Shown here one piece after another: positions 1 to 7,414 of a DNA stretch of 57,548 nucleotides. The DNA lies in the NCBI GenBank assembly GCA_012521215.1, contig JAAYMU010000116.1, positions 1-57,548 of the forward strand, written 5' to 3'. Below the pieces are notes generated by a model. The model made no database searches. It worked only from the letters and a program-made list of their open reading frames with translations, and was not told the origin of the DNA. Positions within the stretch are counted from its first letter, which is position 1; the number at the start of each line of letters is the position of its first letter. The DNA comes from Peptococcaceae bacterium. GTDB lineage: Bacteria > Bacillota > Desulfitobacteriia > Desulfitobacteriales > Syntrophobotulaceae. The translations under genes and the position numbers were made by a program.

Positions 1-87
1 GACGGACTGTCTGACACCGAATTTAAACGGCTGATCAGAAAGCAGTATAACAAGGTAAAAAGTGTTGCTGATGAAGGACTTTATTAA
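1..87 (+). CDS. 3' end of an unidentified gene (partial)
   Basis: The first 28 codons of the window are open in frame 1 and end in TAA at 85-87. The visible tail is charged (KRLIRKQYNKVKSV) and ends in EGLY. It does not resemble the conserved C-terminal peptide of FtsZ, which often lies upstream of spoIIGA. The frame and stop are seen directly. The product cannot be named from 28 residues. Confidence 0.5.
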   Translation, partial: DGLSDTEFKRLIRKQYNKVKSVADEGLY

Positions 88-239
88 TACCAACATTAAA
101 TAAGGTGCGGGGCTGTTTGACGCTTACGTCCCATCATTTAGAAAGCAGAATTTCTAAAAAGGGGAGATGGTGGTTGGTAATATTATCCAAAAGAGTAACT
201 GTTACATATTATGTACTGTTAAGGAGGTGAGTTTATTAA

Positions 240-470
240 ATGAGCTGTCATTGTGTTCGGCCTATTGTATGTCCTCCCCAGTATGTAGTCCGTGACTTCT
301 TTGTTCCTCAGGCAGTTCCGGTAATTCATCCGGTGGTAACAGTAAACAGAGAAAATATAGTTAATGTTCCCCAACATTATGTCCAACAGTTTTCGACGAC
401 AGAAGTGGTTGCAGCCCCTCAGATCGGATTTACTGGCGCGGCAGGTCTTTTCAACGGGCGTTTATTTTAA
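240..470 (+). CDS. CotD-like spore coat protein
   Basis: A 76-residue protein, rich in Val, Pro, His and Gln, starting at ATG behind a strong AAGGAGGTGAG ribosome-binding site. The N-terminus carries Cys and Pro (SCHCVRPIVCPP). The centre reads PVIHPVVTVNRENIVNVPQH, which follows the pattern of the CotD inner-coat family (Cys/His-rich start, then an HP-h-T-x-N-x-x-x segment). Such proteins are made in the mother cell and deposited in the spore coat. Its place beside the spoIIGA-sigE-sigG block fits a sporulation role. The assignment is by resemblance to a small, low-complexity family, so it is moderate. I found no convincing sigma-E or sigma-K promoter upstream. Confidence 0.6.
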   Translation: MSCHCVRPIVCPPQYVVRDFFVPQAVPVIHPVVTVNRENIVNVPQHYVQQFSTTEVVAAPQIGFTGAAGLFNGRLF

Positions 471-512
471 TCTCGTCTCATAATAATCTTGTCTCATAAT
501 ATTGTATAAGAA

Positions 513-553
513 CAGCGAATCTCCTGTACTGTGTACTCCCAGGGGGTTCGCTG
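513..553 (+). terminator. Possible weak terminator hairpin after the CotD-like gene
   Basis: CAGCGAA at 513-519 pairs with TTCGCTG at 547-553 around a 27-base loop. It is followed by CTTTCC rather than a real T-run. It separates the coat gene from the spoIIGA promoter region. The structure is visible; terminator function is doubtful. Confidence 0.3.
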
Positions 554-627
554 CTTTCCATAATAGTATATAATTTTCCATTATTTACGGATACTTCTCC
601 ATTAAAATCGCAGTTTAAACCAACCAA

Positions 628-662
628 TTGCGACAGAATTTATTAGGCCGGCAAGGTATAAT
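628..662 (+). promoter_or_regulatory. Candidate sigma-A/Spo0A-type promoter for the spoIIG operon
   Basis: A TTGCGA -35-like hexamer at 628-633 and a perfect TATAAT at 657-662 are separated by 23 bp instead of 17. In Bacillus subtilis the spoIIG promoter also has an over-long spacer (22 bp) and needs Spo0A bound over the -35. TGCGACA at 629-635 is, on the other strand, TGTCGCA, one mismatch from the Spo0A box TGTCGAA. The architecture is seen here. The regulation is inferred from the B. subtilis precedent. Confidence 0.45.
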
Positions 663-696
663 TTGTTAATAGAATCTAGGGTGAAAGGAATCAAAC

Positions 697-1599
697 ATGA
701 TTTACCTGGATATTACCCTGTTGCTTAATGGCTGCATGGATGCCTTTATACTAATCTATACAGCCTATTTGCTACGAAAGAAAGTAAAGGTCTTTAATGT
801 CTTAGTTGCAGTGGTTTTAGGAGAGATTCCGGTTGTACTTATTGTTTTCGGCTTCCCAGGACTCGCGGCTATATCCAAAGTGCTTGTTCCTGTGGCTATG
901 GTCCGCATAGGTTTAAGTACGCGAGGCTTAAGAAACTTGGGCAAGGGGCTTCTTTATTTCAGCTTGCTGTCAGCGGTTTGCGGTGGTATTTATTTTGCTC
1001 TTTCCGCTTGGACCGGCTTGAGTTTGGGGGTAAGAAGGCTACTGACCATAACCGGTTTATGGGTATTTCCTTTAATGGCAATCTTCTTAGTAGGGGGACA
1101 TAGAATTTGGGAAAAACTGCAGAAAGCCAATATTATTTTGGATAATATTCTGTACGATGTGGAATTGTTTTTTGAAGAAAGCCAAAGCGTCAAGCTTAAG
1201 GCTTTACTGGATACCGGCAATGAATTAAGGGATCCTTTAACCGGTACTCCAGTCTTGCTTTTGGAGGAAAAGGCCGTTCTTAAGTTCTTACCCGAAAAAA
1301 TAAGTCAGTTTTTGCAAATGCCTTGGCGAGAAAGCCCCAATCCCTGGTCCTATATCTGGAATAACGAAGAATACTGCCGGCAGAATATGGTTTTTATTTC
1401 AGCCAGGGGGATTAATGGTCAGACTTGGCTACCGGGCATAAGGATTGGTAAGGTTAAAATCAGTCAAGGAAAAAAAGAGTGGGAACTGCCGGTTACCGTA
1501 GCCTTTGTTCCGCAGACCTTGAGCACAGAAAGCAGATTTCAGGCTTTGCTTCATCCTGAACATATACCGAAACTCACCTGCAAGGAGGAGATAGCTTAA
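697..1599 (+). CDS. spoIIGA: Sigma-E processing peptidase SpoIIGA
   Basis: A 300-residue membrane protease that removes the pro-sequence of pro-sigma-E in the mother cell once signalled from the forespore. About the first 140 residues are hydrophobic and form several membrane spans (start [12 protein letters not shown], typical of the family). The C-terminal half is soluble and carries the aspartic-protease signature [12 protein letters not shown], with the catalytic Asp at about residue 172. The length matches the family. The stop codon overlaps the sigE start by one base (TAATG at 1597-1601), as expected for a translationally coupled protease-substrate pair. The upstream promoter looks Spo0A-dependent. 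Confidence 0.97.
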   Translation: MIYLDITLLLNGCMDAFILIYTAYLLRKKVKVFNVLVAVVLGEIPVVLIVFGFPGLAAISKVLVPVAMVRIGLSTRGLRNLGKGLLYFSLLSAVCGGIYFALSAWTGLSLGVRRLLTITGLWVFPLMAIFLVGGHRIWEKLQKANIILDNILYDVELFFEESQSVKLKALLDTGNELRDPLTGTPVLLLEEKAVLKFLPEKISQFLQMPWRESPNPWSYIWNNEEYCRQNMVFISARGINGQTWLPGIRIGKVKISQGKKEWELPVTVAFVPQTLSTESRFQALLHPEHIPKLTCKEEIA

Positions 1600-2324
1600 T
1601 GGATGAGTTCAAAAAAGTTACTGCTTTTTGCAAGAAGTTGTCCCTTGTCTTTATACTAAAATGGCAAAAAGTACGCCAAATATTTTATGTGGGCAGTAGT
1701 GAAGCTCTGCCTCCCCCTTTAAGTCTTGATGAGGAAGAAGAATTGATTTGTCGGCTGGAAAACGGAGATGTTTCGGTCAAAGATACCCTTATAGAACGCA
1801 ATCTTAGGTTAGTGGTTTATATTTCCCGCAAATTTGAAAATACCGGTATAGGAATTGAAGATCTTGTCTCTATCGGAACCATAGGACTTATCAAAGCAGT
1901 GAATACCTTTGATCCGGCGAAAAAAATTAAGCTGGCTACTTACGCTTCCCGTTGTATAGAAAATGAAATTTTAATGTACTTAAGGAGAAATAATAAAATT
2001 AGATCTGAAGTTTCCTTTGATGAACCTTTAAACATTGACTGGGACGGTAATGAATTGTTACTCTCTGATGTTTTAGGAACAGATAATGACATTATTTCCA
2101 GGCCTATTGAAGAAGAAGTTGACCGGTATTTATTATCTCAGGCTATGGCTAGTTTAACGGACAGGGAAAAACTTATTATGGAATTGAGATTTGGCATGGG
2201 AGGATCGGAAGAGAAAACTCAGAAAGAAGTTGCCGACCGTTTGGGAATATCCCAATCTTATATATCGAGGTTGGAAAAAAGAATTATCAGACGTTTACGA
2301 AAAGAATTTGTGCGTTTGGAATAA
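1599..2324 (+). CDS. sigE: Sporulation sigma factor sigma-E (precursor)
   Basis: 241 residues. This is the early mother-cell sigma factor, made as an inactive precursor. The first ~28 residues form the amphipathic pro-sequence ([20 protein letters not shown]), followed by SEALPPPLS where processing occurs in the family. Region 2 ([16 protein letters not shown], then [17 protein letters not shown]) and region 4 ([19 protein letters not shown], a helix-turn-helix) are intact. The ATG overlaps the spoIIGA stop and is preceded by AAGGAGGAG. It is cotranscribed with spoIIGA; sigG follows after 70 bp. Confidence 0.98.
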   Translation: MDEFKKVTAFCKKLSLVFILKWQKVRQIFYVGSSEALPPPLSLDEEEELICRLENGDVSVKDTLIERNLRLVVYISRKFENTGIGIEDLVSIGTIGLIKAVNTFDPAKKIKLATYASRCIENEILMYLRRNNKIRSEVSFDEPLNIDWDGNELLLSDVLGTDNDIISRPIEEEVDRYLLSQAMASLTDREKLIMELRFGMGGSEEKTQKEVADRLGISQSYISRLEKRIIRRLRKEFVRLE

Positions 2325-2331
2325 GTTCTTG

Positions 2332-2360
2332 GAATAACTTAACTGCAGTCAGGGAATACT
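2332..2360 (+). promoter_or_regulatory. Candidate forespore (sigma-F/sigma-G) promoter for sigG
   Basis: GAATA at 2332-2336 fits the forespore -35 pattern G-H-A-T-R. GGAATACT at 2353-2360, 16 bp downstream, fits the -10 pattern G-G-H-R-A-R-H-T with one mismatch. A transcript from here would start near 2366, at the end of the 5' arm of the hairpin at 2357-2387. The match is by eye against a degenerate consensus. Confidence 0.35.
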
Positions 2361-2387
2361 CTCCACAGAATAACCACGTGGAGGGTA
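2357..2387 (+). promoter_or_regulatory. Hairpin that sequesters the sigG ribosome-binding site
   Basis: TACTCTCCAC (2357-2366) pairs over 10 bp, with one G-U, to GTGGAGGGTA (2378-2387) around an 11-base loop. The 3' arm contains the whole Shine-Dalgarno sequence GGAGGG, 8-10 bases before the sigG ATG at 2395. In an mRNA read through from spoIIGA-sigE the site would be closed. A transcript starting at the candidate forespore promoter would lack most of the 5' arm and would be open. A comparable leader hairpin is described for B. subtilis sigG. Confidence 0.65.
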
Positions 2388-2394
2388 CCTGCTA

Positions 2395-3168
2395 ATGGCT
2401 TTAAACAAGGTTGAAATTTGCGGAGTTAATACTTCCAAACTGCCCGTCTTAAGTGGTTCCAAAATGAAAGAATTGTTTGTCCGACTTCAGAATGGAGAGA
2501 AGTCGGTGCGCGAGCAGTTGGTTAAAGGAAACCTTAGGCTCGTTTTAAGTGTTATTCAACGTTTCAGTAACAGGGGTGAACATGTTGACGATTTGTTTCA
2601 GGTAGGATGCATTGGGCTGATGAAAGCAATAGATAATTTTGATCTCAGCCAGAATGTCAAGTTCTCTACTTACGCTGTACCGATGATTATTGGGGAGATA
2701 AGACGTTATTTAAGAGACAATAACCCTATCAGAGTAAGCCGCTCCCTAAGAGATATTGCTTACAAAGCTTTGCAAATTAGAGATAAGCTGGCTACCGAAT
2801 GTTCCAGGGAACCAACTATTGCTGAAATAGCTTCTAAGTTGGAATTGCCCCAGGAGGAAGTTATTTTTGCGCTGGATGCTATTCAGGAGCCTGTTTCTTT
2901 GTTTGAACCTATCTACCATGATGGGGGGGATCCTATCTATGTAATGGATCAGATTGGAGATGACAAACAGTCGGACAGAGTCTGGCTGGAATCAATCGCC
3001 ATCAATGAAGGAATGGGAAAACTGGGAGAGAGAGAGAAGAAGATTATCAACTTGCGCTTCTTTCAAGGTAAAACCCAAATGGAAGTGGCGGAAGAAATAG
3101 GAATATCTCAAGCCCAGGTGTCTCGTCTGGAAAAAGCGGCGCTTAAACATATGCGTAAACATGTTTAG
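2395..3168 (+). CDS. sigG: Sporulation sigma factor sigma-G
   Basis: 257 residues. This is the late forespore sigma factor. The N-terminus MALNKVEICGVNTSKLPVLS matches the sigma-G signature that precedes region 2. Region 2 (NLRLVLSVIQRFSNRGEHVD, DLFQVGCIGLMKAIDNF, KFSTYAVPMIIGEIRRYLRD), region 3 and region 4 (EVAEEIGISQAQVSRLEK) are complete. It lies 70 bp after sigE, the usual spoIIG-sigG order, so read-through from the spoIIG promoter is likely. The leader hairpin and the candidate forespore promoter suggest that translation is withheld until forespore transcription starts. Confidence 0.98.
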   Translation: MALNKVEICGVNTSKLPVLSGSKMKELFVRLQNGEKSVREQLVKGNLRLVLSVIQRFSNRGEHVDDLFQVGCIGLMKAIDNFDLSQNVKFSTYAVPMIIGEIRRYLRDNNPIRVSRSLRDIAYKALQIRDKLATECSREPTIAEIASKLELPQEEVIFALDAIQEPVSLFEPIYHDGGDPIYVMDQIGDDKQSDRVWLESIAINEGMGKLGEREKKIINLRFFQGKTQMEVAEEIGISQAQVSRLEKAALKHMRKHV

Positions 3169-3225
3169 CTAATAGGTATGAATGAACCCCCTTCTCATAA
3201 AATAATAAATGAGGAGGGCGGTGTG

Positions 3226-3480
3226 ATGAAAGTCTCCGAATTAAGGGTGCTCGATGTAATAAACATTGAGGATGGCAGACGTCTGGGACCGGTTATTGAT
3301 TTAGATCTGGATTTTGATAAAGGGGTAGTCAAAGGGATTGTAATAATGGCCTCCATTCGGTCCAAAGGTTTTTTTGGCGGGAGGAATGAAGATATTTATA
3401 TTCCCTGGGATAAAATAGTTAAAATTGGCTTAGATACTATTTTGATTGACGGCCGGGATATTGTGGGTATTAATTACTAA
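3226..3480 (+). CDS. YlmC/YmxH family PRC-barrel protein
   Basis: 84 residues from the ATG at 3226, chosen over an upstream in-frame start because GAGGAGGGCGG lies 5-15 bases before it and the family begins MKVSELR. The whole protein is one PRC-barrel-like domain (LRVLDVINIEDGRRLGPVID, then YIPWDKIVKIGLDTILID). The family is linked with sporulation and cell division in Firmicutes and commonly sits next to sigG. Its biochemical function is unknown. Confidence 0.85.
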   Translation: MKVSELRVLDVINIEDGRRLGPVIDLDLDFDKGVVKGIVIMASIRSKGFFGGRNEDIYIPWDKIVKIGLDTILIDGRDIVGINY

Positions 3481-3589
3481 TAACCGTGTAAAACTTTAGG
3501 ATATTACCTAGGTTTTCGATAAAAAATACGGGAAAATATAATCAAAAGAATGTCGTAACATGATAATTTTTTCTTAAGAAGGGTAATAA

Positions 3590-4396
3590 ATGAGATGGCA
3601 ATTGTTTCATGGAAAAAATATTGACTACCTCACAATTCCGGAATGGTCAAAATTAGGGGCCATCTTGGCCTTTTCCTTAAGAGGCGGCGGAGTAAGTAAA
3701 GCCCCCTTTTTCTCTTTGAATTTGGCTTTACATGTGGATGACAAGCCGGAAAATGTTTTGCAAAACAGACGGATTTTTCTTGAGGATTTGGGATGCTCCT
3801 TTGCCGATTGTACTGCGGTCAGCCAGGTGCATGGCAATAAGGTTATTGAGGTTGGGGAGCAAGATAAAGGGATAGGAATAAAAGAATTAGATCCTAATAT
3901 TCCTGAATGTGACGGCATGGTTACCACTAGTAACATCGCGCTATTAGGTTTTTATGCTGACTGTGTGCCCCTGTATTTTTTTGAACCCCAAGCGAAAATT
4001 GTAGGCCTGGCCCATGCGGGCTGGAAAGGTACCGCCCTGAATATTAGTCAAAAAATCCTGCATAAAATACAATCTCTTGGCGGATCCCTGGAGAATTGTC
4101 TGGTGGCCATAGGCCCGTGCATCGGATCATGTTGCTATGAAGTTGGAGAAGAAGTAGCAGCAGTATTCACTAAGGAGGTAAACGGTTCTCAACTACTTAC
4201 TAAAACCGGTTTTGATCGATATAACTTGGATTTAGCAGGAGTAAATGAACTTCAGCTTATCCGGGAAGGCATTTGTCCGGAACATATTGTGCAGGCACCA
4301 TTTTGTACAGCCTGCCATAAGGATCTCTTCTTTTCCTACCGGCGGGAAGGGCGGACCGGCAGAATGGGAGCCTTTATTCAAAAGAAAGTGCTCTGA
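3590..4396 (+). CDS. pgeF: Laccase-domain peptidoglycan editing factor (YlmD family)
   Basis: 268 residues, one YfiH/YlmD (Cu-oxidase_4) domain. Family motifs present include SQVHGNKV, CDGMVTT, FYADCVPLYF and LAHAGWKGT, whose Cys and His residues form the metal/purine site, and the C-terminal FCTACHKDLFFSYRREG with its extra Cys pair. Members act as purine-nucleoside phosphorylase/deaminase-type enzymes or correct wrongly incorporated Ser in peptidoglycan precursors (PgeF in E. coli). The ATG follows AAGAAGGG. It heads the ylm-type cluster leading to sepF. Confidence 0.88.
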   Translation: MRWQLFHGKNIDYLTIPEWSKLGAILAFSLRGGGVSKAPFFSLNLALHVDDKPENVLQNRRIFLEDLGCSFADCTAVSQVHGNKVIEVGEQDKGIGIKELDPNIPECDGMVTTSNIALLGFYADCVPLYFFEPQAKIVGLAHAGWKGTALNISQKILHKIQSLGGSLENCLVAIGPCIGSCCYEVGEEVAAVFTKEVNGSQLLTKTGFDRYNLDLAGVNELQLIREGICPEHIVQAPFCTACHKDLFFSYRREGRTGRMGAFIQKKVL

Positions 4397-4454
4397 GGAC
4401 TTCCTTGTCGGCTAGCTTGTGCTTGGGAAGGCATTAATTTGGGGGAAAATAGAG

Positions 4455-5402
4455 ATGAGCAGGAAAAGTAAAGGTTTACTGCTTGGAGCACTCCTAGTCG
4501 CGACGTTTTTTTTGATCTGGAAGATTGGGTTTTTACAGCTTGGGTCTCGAGTGCTTTTGACAACTGCGGAAGAAGGATGGCTAAAACATGAAAAGGCGGC
4601 CAAAGCGGTTTTTGCCAATACAGAAATAGTTTTGACCGCTCCGATTGAAGGCCGGTTAGTTCCGGTACAGGAAAAGGAAGGACAAAGGTTTCGCAAAGGA
4701 GAGATGCTGGCCACATTATATCCTACCGGAGTAGATATCAGCCGTTCCGTAAAGGAAACAACTGTTAACGCCCCTATTTCCGGCTTGTTTTACCGCTCCC
4801 TGGATAATCTGGAACAGATTCTTACCCCTGAAAATTTAATGAAGCTGGAGCTTAATAAACTGTTGTCCCAAGCGGAAAGGGAGTTAACAGAGAAGTTAGC
4901 GGAGACTGCTAAACAAGTAGGCACTTCTCCTAAAAAGAATTTATTTAAGAAATATGAGTCCCTGGGCAAAATCGTTAATAATCTTTCTCCTAGCTGGATG
5001 TTTGTTTATTTGGAATCAGGCCCGCATATAAAGCCGGGTCAGACAGCGAGCTTTATTATTAACGACGAAGAATTTAGCGGTAGGGTAATGAAAATATCCG
5101 ATCGGCCCCGGGGGGCGGTAGTATGCTTTACTCAATTTATTGACGGAACGGTGGAAAATAGAATCCAGGATATTGTGTGGTGTTACAAACCTGCCAGTAA
5201 AGGGGTGTTGCTGCCTTTAAGCTCGCTTACTTACCTTGGAGAGGAGATAATTGTCTATGTTGAGGAGGGCAGAGTTGTTAAGTGTAAAAAGGTTGAGCTT
5301 ATAGATGCCAATGATTGCTGGGCCTGTGTAAAAGGACTCGAGGAAGGGGTACGGGTGGTTGTTAATCCCCGGCAGGGGATGGAAGGAACAAAATTATCCT
5401 AA
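4455..5402 (+). CDS. HlyD-like membrane-anchored adaptor protein
   Basis: 315 residues from the ATG at 4455. An in-frame GTG at 4419 would add 12 residues but lacks a better ribosome-binding site. One N-terminal membrane segment (about residues 7-25, LLLGALLVATFFLIW) is followed by a biotinyl-lipoyl-like hairpin segment (LTAPIEGRLVPVQEKEGQRF), a short Lys/Glu-rich helical stretch, and a C-terminal barrel ending in a second lipoyl-like half (VYVEEGRVVKCKKVEL). This is the layout of HlyD/MFP adaptors, but no transporter gene is adjacent. Similar genes occur between ylmD and ylmE in related clostridia. The function is unknown. Confidence 0.7.
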   Translation: MSRKSKGLLLGALLVATFFLIWKIGFLQLGSRVLLTTAEEGWLKHEKAAKAVFANTEIVLTAPIEGRLVPVQEKEGQRFRKGEMLATLYPTGVDISRSVKETTVNAPISGLFYRSLDNLEQILTPENLMKLELNKLLSQAERELTEKLAETAKQVGTSPKKNLFKKYESLGKIVNNLSPSWMFVYLESGPHIKPGQTASFIINDEEFSGRVMKISDRPRGAVVCFTQFIDGTVENRIQDIVWCYKPASKGVLLPLSSLTYLGEEIIVYVEEGRVVKCKKVELIDANDCWACVKGLEEGVRVVVNPRQGMEGTKLS

Positions 5403-5470
5403 GATAAGAAGGGAATTTAGCTGTAATGTAGAAGTTATTTGATATGCAAAATAGCTAATCGGGGTAGACT

Positions 5471-6163
5471 ATGAGTATTGCTGAAAACTTAAGACTAATA
5501 AATCATAATATTAACAAAGCTTTAGAAAGGTCGGGAAGAAAAGATTCTGTAAAACTGATTGCGGTATCCAAAACCATGTCTACTGATGTTATTCTTAAGG
5601 CCTATACCGCCGGGCAAAAGATTTTTGGGGAAAACAGAGTTCAAGAATGGCGGGAAAAATCGACTGTTCTTCCTGAAGATTGTGAATGGCATATCATTGG
5701 CCGCCTTCAGACCAATAAGGTCAAATATCTTAATAGTAGGGTTGCTTTGATTCATTCTCTGGACAGGTTTAATCTTTTGGAAAAACTCAATGTGGAAGGA
5801 GAAAAACAAGGACTTGTTTGGAAAACCCTTCTTCAAGTTAATGTGGCTCAAGACGTGGCTAAAGCAGGTGTGGGGATAGATGAAGTTGAAGACTTTTTGC
5901 TAACTGCCAGAAACTATCCCTTTGTGAACATAATTGGACTTATGACTATTGGCAACCTTGAGGCCAGCCCAGCGGAAACAAGATTGCATTTCAGGGCCTT
6001 GCGGGAAATCAGAGACAAGATGCTTGAAAAAGGGGTTTGTGATTCCCAAACATTCTTTCATCTTTCCATGGGGATGAGCCAAGATTATGAAACGGCTGTG
6101 GAAGAAGGAGCAACGTTTGTACGGGTAGGAAGTTCAATTTTTGGAGAAAGACAATATAACTAA
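5471..6163 (+). CDS. YggS/YlmE family PLP homeostasis protein
   Basis: 230 residues, a PLP-binding TIM-barrel protein. KLIAVSKTM contains the lysine (residue 34) that binds pyridoxal phosphate. FGENRVQEW, WHIIGRLQTNK and GLMTIGN with LSMGMSQDYE are the other conserved blocks. The family keeps free PLP and amino-acid pools balanced and has no demonstrated catalytic activity. The length is typical. It is followed by sepF after 22 bp, as in many Firmicutes, and is probably cotranscribed with it. Confidence 0.95.
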   Translation: MSIAENLRLINHNINKALERSGRKDSVKLIAVSKTMSTDVILKAYTAGQKIFGENRVQEWREKSTVLPEDCEWHIIGRLQTNKVKYLNSRVALIHSLDRFNLLEKLNVEGEKQGLVWKTLLQVNVAQDVAKAGVGIDEVEDFLLTARNYPFVNIIGLMTIGNLEASPAETRLHFRALREIRDKMLEKGVCDSQTFFHLSMGMSQDYETAVEEGATFVRVGSSIFGERQYN

Positions 6164-6185
6164 CCAAAACCAAGGGGGGATCAAA

Positions 6186-6719
6186 ATGGGTAGCATTTTT
6201 GATAAGCTAATCGGAATCATGGGTTTCGGGGACGATGATATGGATGATGATTATTCCTCAGAGCAAATACAAGATGATTACCCGGATAAAGCACAAAACA
6301 AATTCAGAAATAATAATTTAAGAGATAGTGGAATAAGAGAAAATGCTTCCAGGGATTCTTTTACCAGAGACATGGCGGTTCGGGAAATCCCTACTAAGCG
6401 CAAATCAGCTCCGGTAGTAAGTATCCATACCCAAAAACAAGTAAGGGTAATTGTAGTCGAGCCTGTTTCTTTTGAAGAGGCTCAGGGTATTGCTGAACAT
6501 CTTAAGGCCAGAAAATCTGTTATTCTCAATTTAGAAAGAACAGACGTCAATCTCTCGCAAAGGCTTGTCGACTTTATCAGTGGGACAACCTATGCTTTGG
6601 GTGGTAATATGCAGAAGGTTGGTAATGGGATATTCTTGTTTGTTCCCAATAATGTTGATATCAGCGGTGAATTGAGTTTTAAAAATGGAGATAAAGACTA
6701 TTCCTGGTCCAAGCGGTAA
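6186..6719 (+). CDS. sepF: Cell division protein SepF
   Basis: 177 residues from the ATG at 6186 behind AAGGGGGGATC; an upstream in-frame ATG inside ylmE is rejected. The N-terminal amphipathic membrane anchor (MGSIFDKLIGIMGFG) is followed by an acidic, then Arg-rich linker, and the conserved FtsZ-binding domain (VEPVSFEEAQGIAEHLKARK, VDFISGTTYALGGNMQKVGN, IFLFVPNNVDI). SepF bundles FtsZ filaments and tethers them to the membrane. The linker is longer than in B. subtilis but low in complexity. Confidence 0.95.
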   Translation: MGSIFDKLIGIMGFGDDDMDDDYSSEQIQDDYPDKAQNKFRNNNLRDSGIRENASRDSFTRDMAVREIPTKRKSAPVVSIHTQKQVRVIVVEPVSFEEAQGIAEHLKARKSVILNLERTDVNLSQRLVDFISGTTYALGGNMQKVGNGIFLFVPNNVDISGELSFKNGDKDYSWSKR

Positions 6720-6770
6720 ATAGCCTGAACCTAAATATTTTTAAGGCCGGTTAAAAAGATCGAGGAGGTA

Positions 6771-7079
6771 ATGGCAATAGCGATCACGACATTTACTTGG
6801 ATATTCAGAGTATTATACATGGTAATTAACATTTTGGAATGGGCTATTATTGCAAGGGCTATTCTCTCCTGGTTTCCCAGATCGCAAGGAAATCCTTTGG
6901 TTGGTTTGCTCAATGAAATAACTGATCCTCTGATTAGGCCATTCCAGCGTATACGTTTGGGCGGGGCAGCGGCGATGATTGATTTTTCACCGTTTTTTGC
7001 ACTTATCGCTTTAATTATTATTAGAACTATTATACTTCCTCCGGTTTACAGTATTTTAGCTCGTATTATTTTGACTTAA
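6771..7079 (+). CDS. YggT family membrane protein
   Basis: 102 residues with two hydrophobic segments (about residues 7-30 and 72-95) flanking the family motif ARAILSWFPRSQGNPLVGLL and TDPLIRPFQRI. This is the YggT/YlmG/CCB3 family, associated with cell division or osmotic tolerance; its molecular role is unknown. CGAGGAGGT precedes the ATG. The ylmH and divIVA genes often found next are absent here; the ileS leader follows directly. Confidence 0.9.
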   Translation: MAIAITTFTWIFRVLYMVINILEWAIIARAILSWFPRSQGNPLVGLLNEITDPLIRPFQRIRLGGAAAMIDFSPFFALIALIIIRTIILPPVYSILARIILT

Positions 7080-7119
7080 GCCCTTTTCTTGAATATAATA
7101 TAAAAATAATCAAAATAAC

Positions 7120-7380
7120 TAACTAAAATACTTTCTAAAATGTTGATGAGGAAAGACTCTTGTTCAGACTTTGACAGCGAGCAGGGATGGTGGGAGCCTG
7201 TAAAGATCGGCAAGAAGAAATCACCTCGGAGTGACCTGCTGAAAAGCAATGAGTAAGCGGTCCGGCTTGTTTCCGTTAAAAAACTTAGAGTGGTCCGACT
7301 TGTATTTATCATGTTCGGACAACTAAAGGTGGTACCGCGAGTAGGCTCGTCCTTTTTTAGGACGGGCTTAATTGGTTAAA
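7120..7380 (+). promoter_or_regulatory. T-box leader of ileS (isoleucine specifier)
   Basis: The region between yggT and ileS holds a T-box riboswitch. The T-box sequence AAAGGTGGTACCGCG is at 7325-7339. The antisequestering hairpin downstream (GGCTCGTCC, T-rich loop, GGACGGGCTT, about 7344-7369) is the terminator. Stem I lies around 7141-7245, and an ATC triplet at 7220-7222 in the context AGAAATCACC is the likely specifier codon for Ile. Uncharged tRNA-Ile binding would stabilise the antiterminator and allow ileS transcription. The motif and position are certain; the exact stem I pairing is inferred. Confidence 0.93.
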
Positions 7381-7414
7381 GGACACAGTTTTAGCTAAAA
7401 CAGGAGGTTTAGGT

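Noticed and set aside
1-87. The first 28 codons as the end of ftsZ, the gene often upstream of spoIIGA.
   Set aside because: The tail lacks the conserved FtsZ C-terminal peptide (IPTFLR type) and a coat gene intervenes.
6141-6185. An upstream in-frame ATG for sepF inside ylmE.
   Set aside because: No ribosome-binding site there, while AAGGGGGG precedes the ATG at 6186 and the family begins MGSIFDKL-like.
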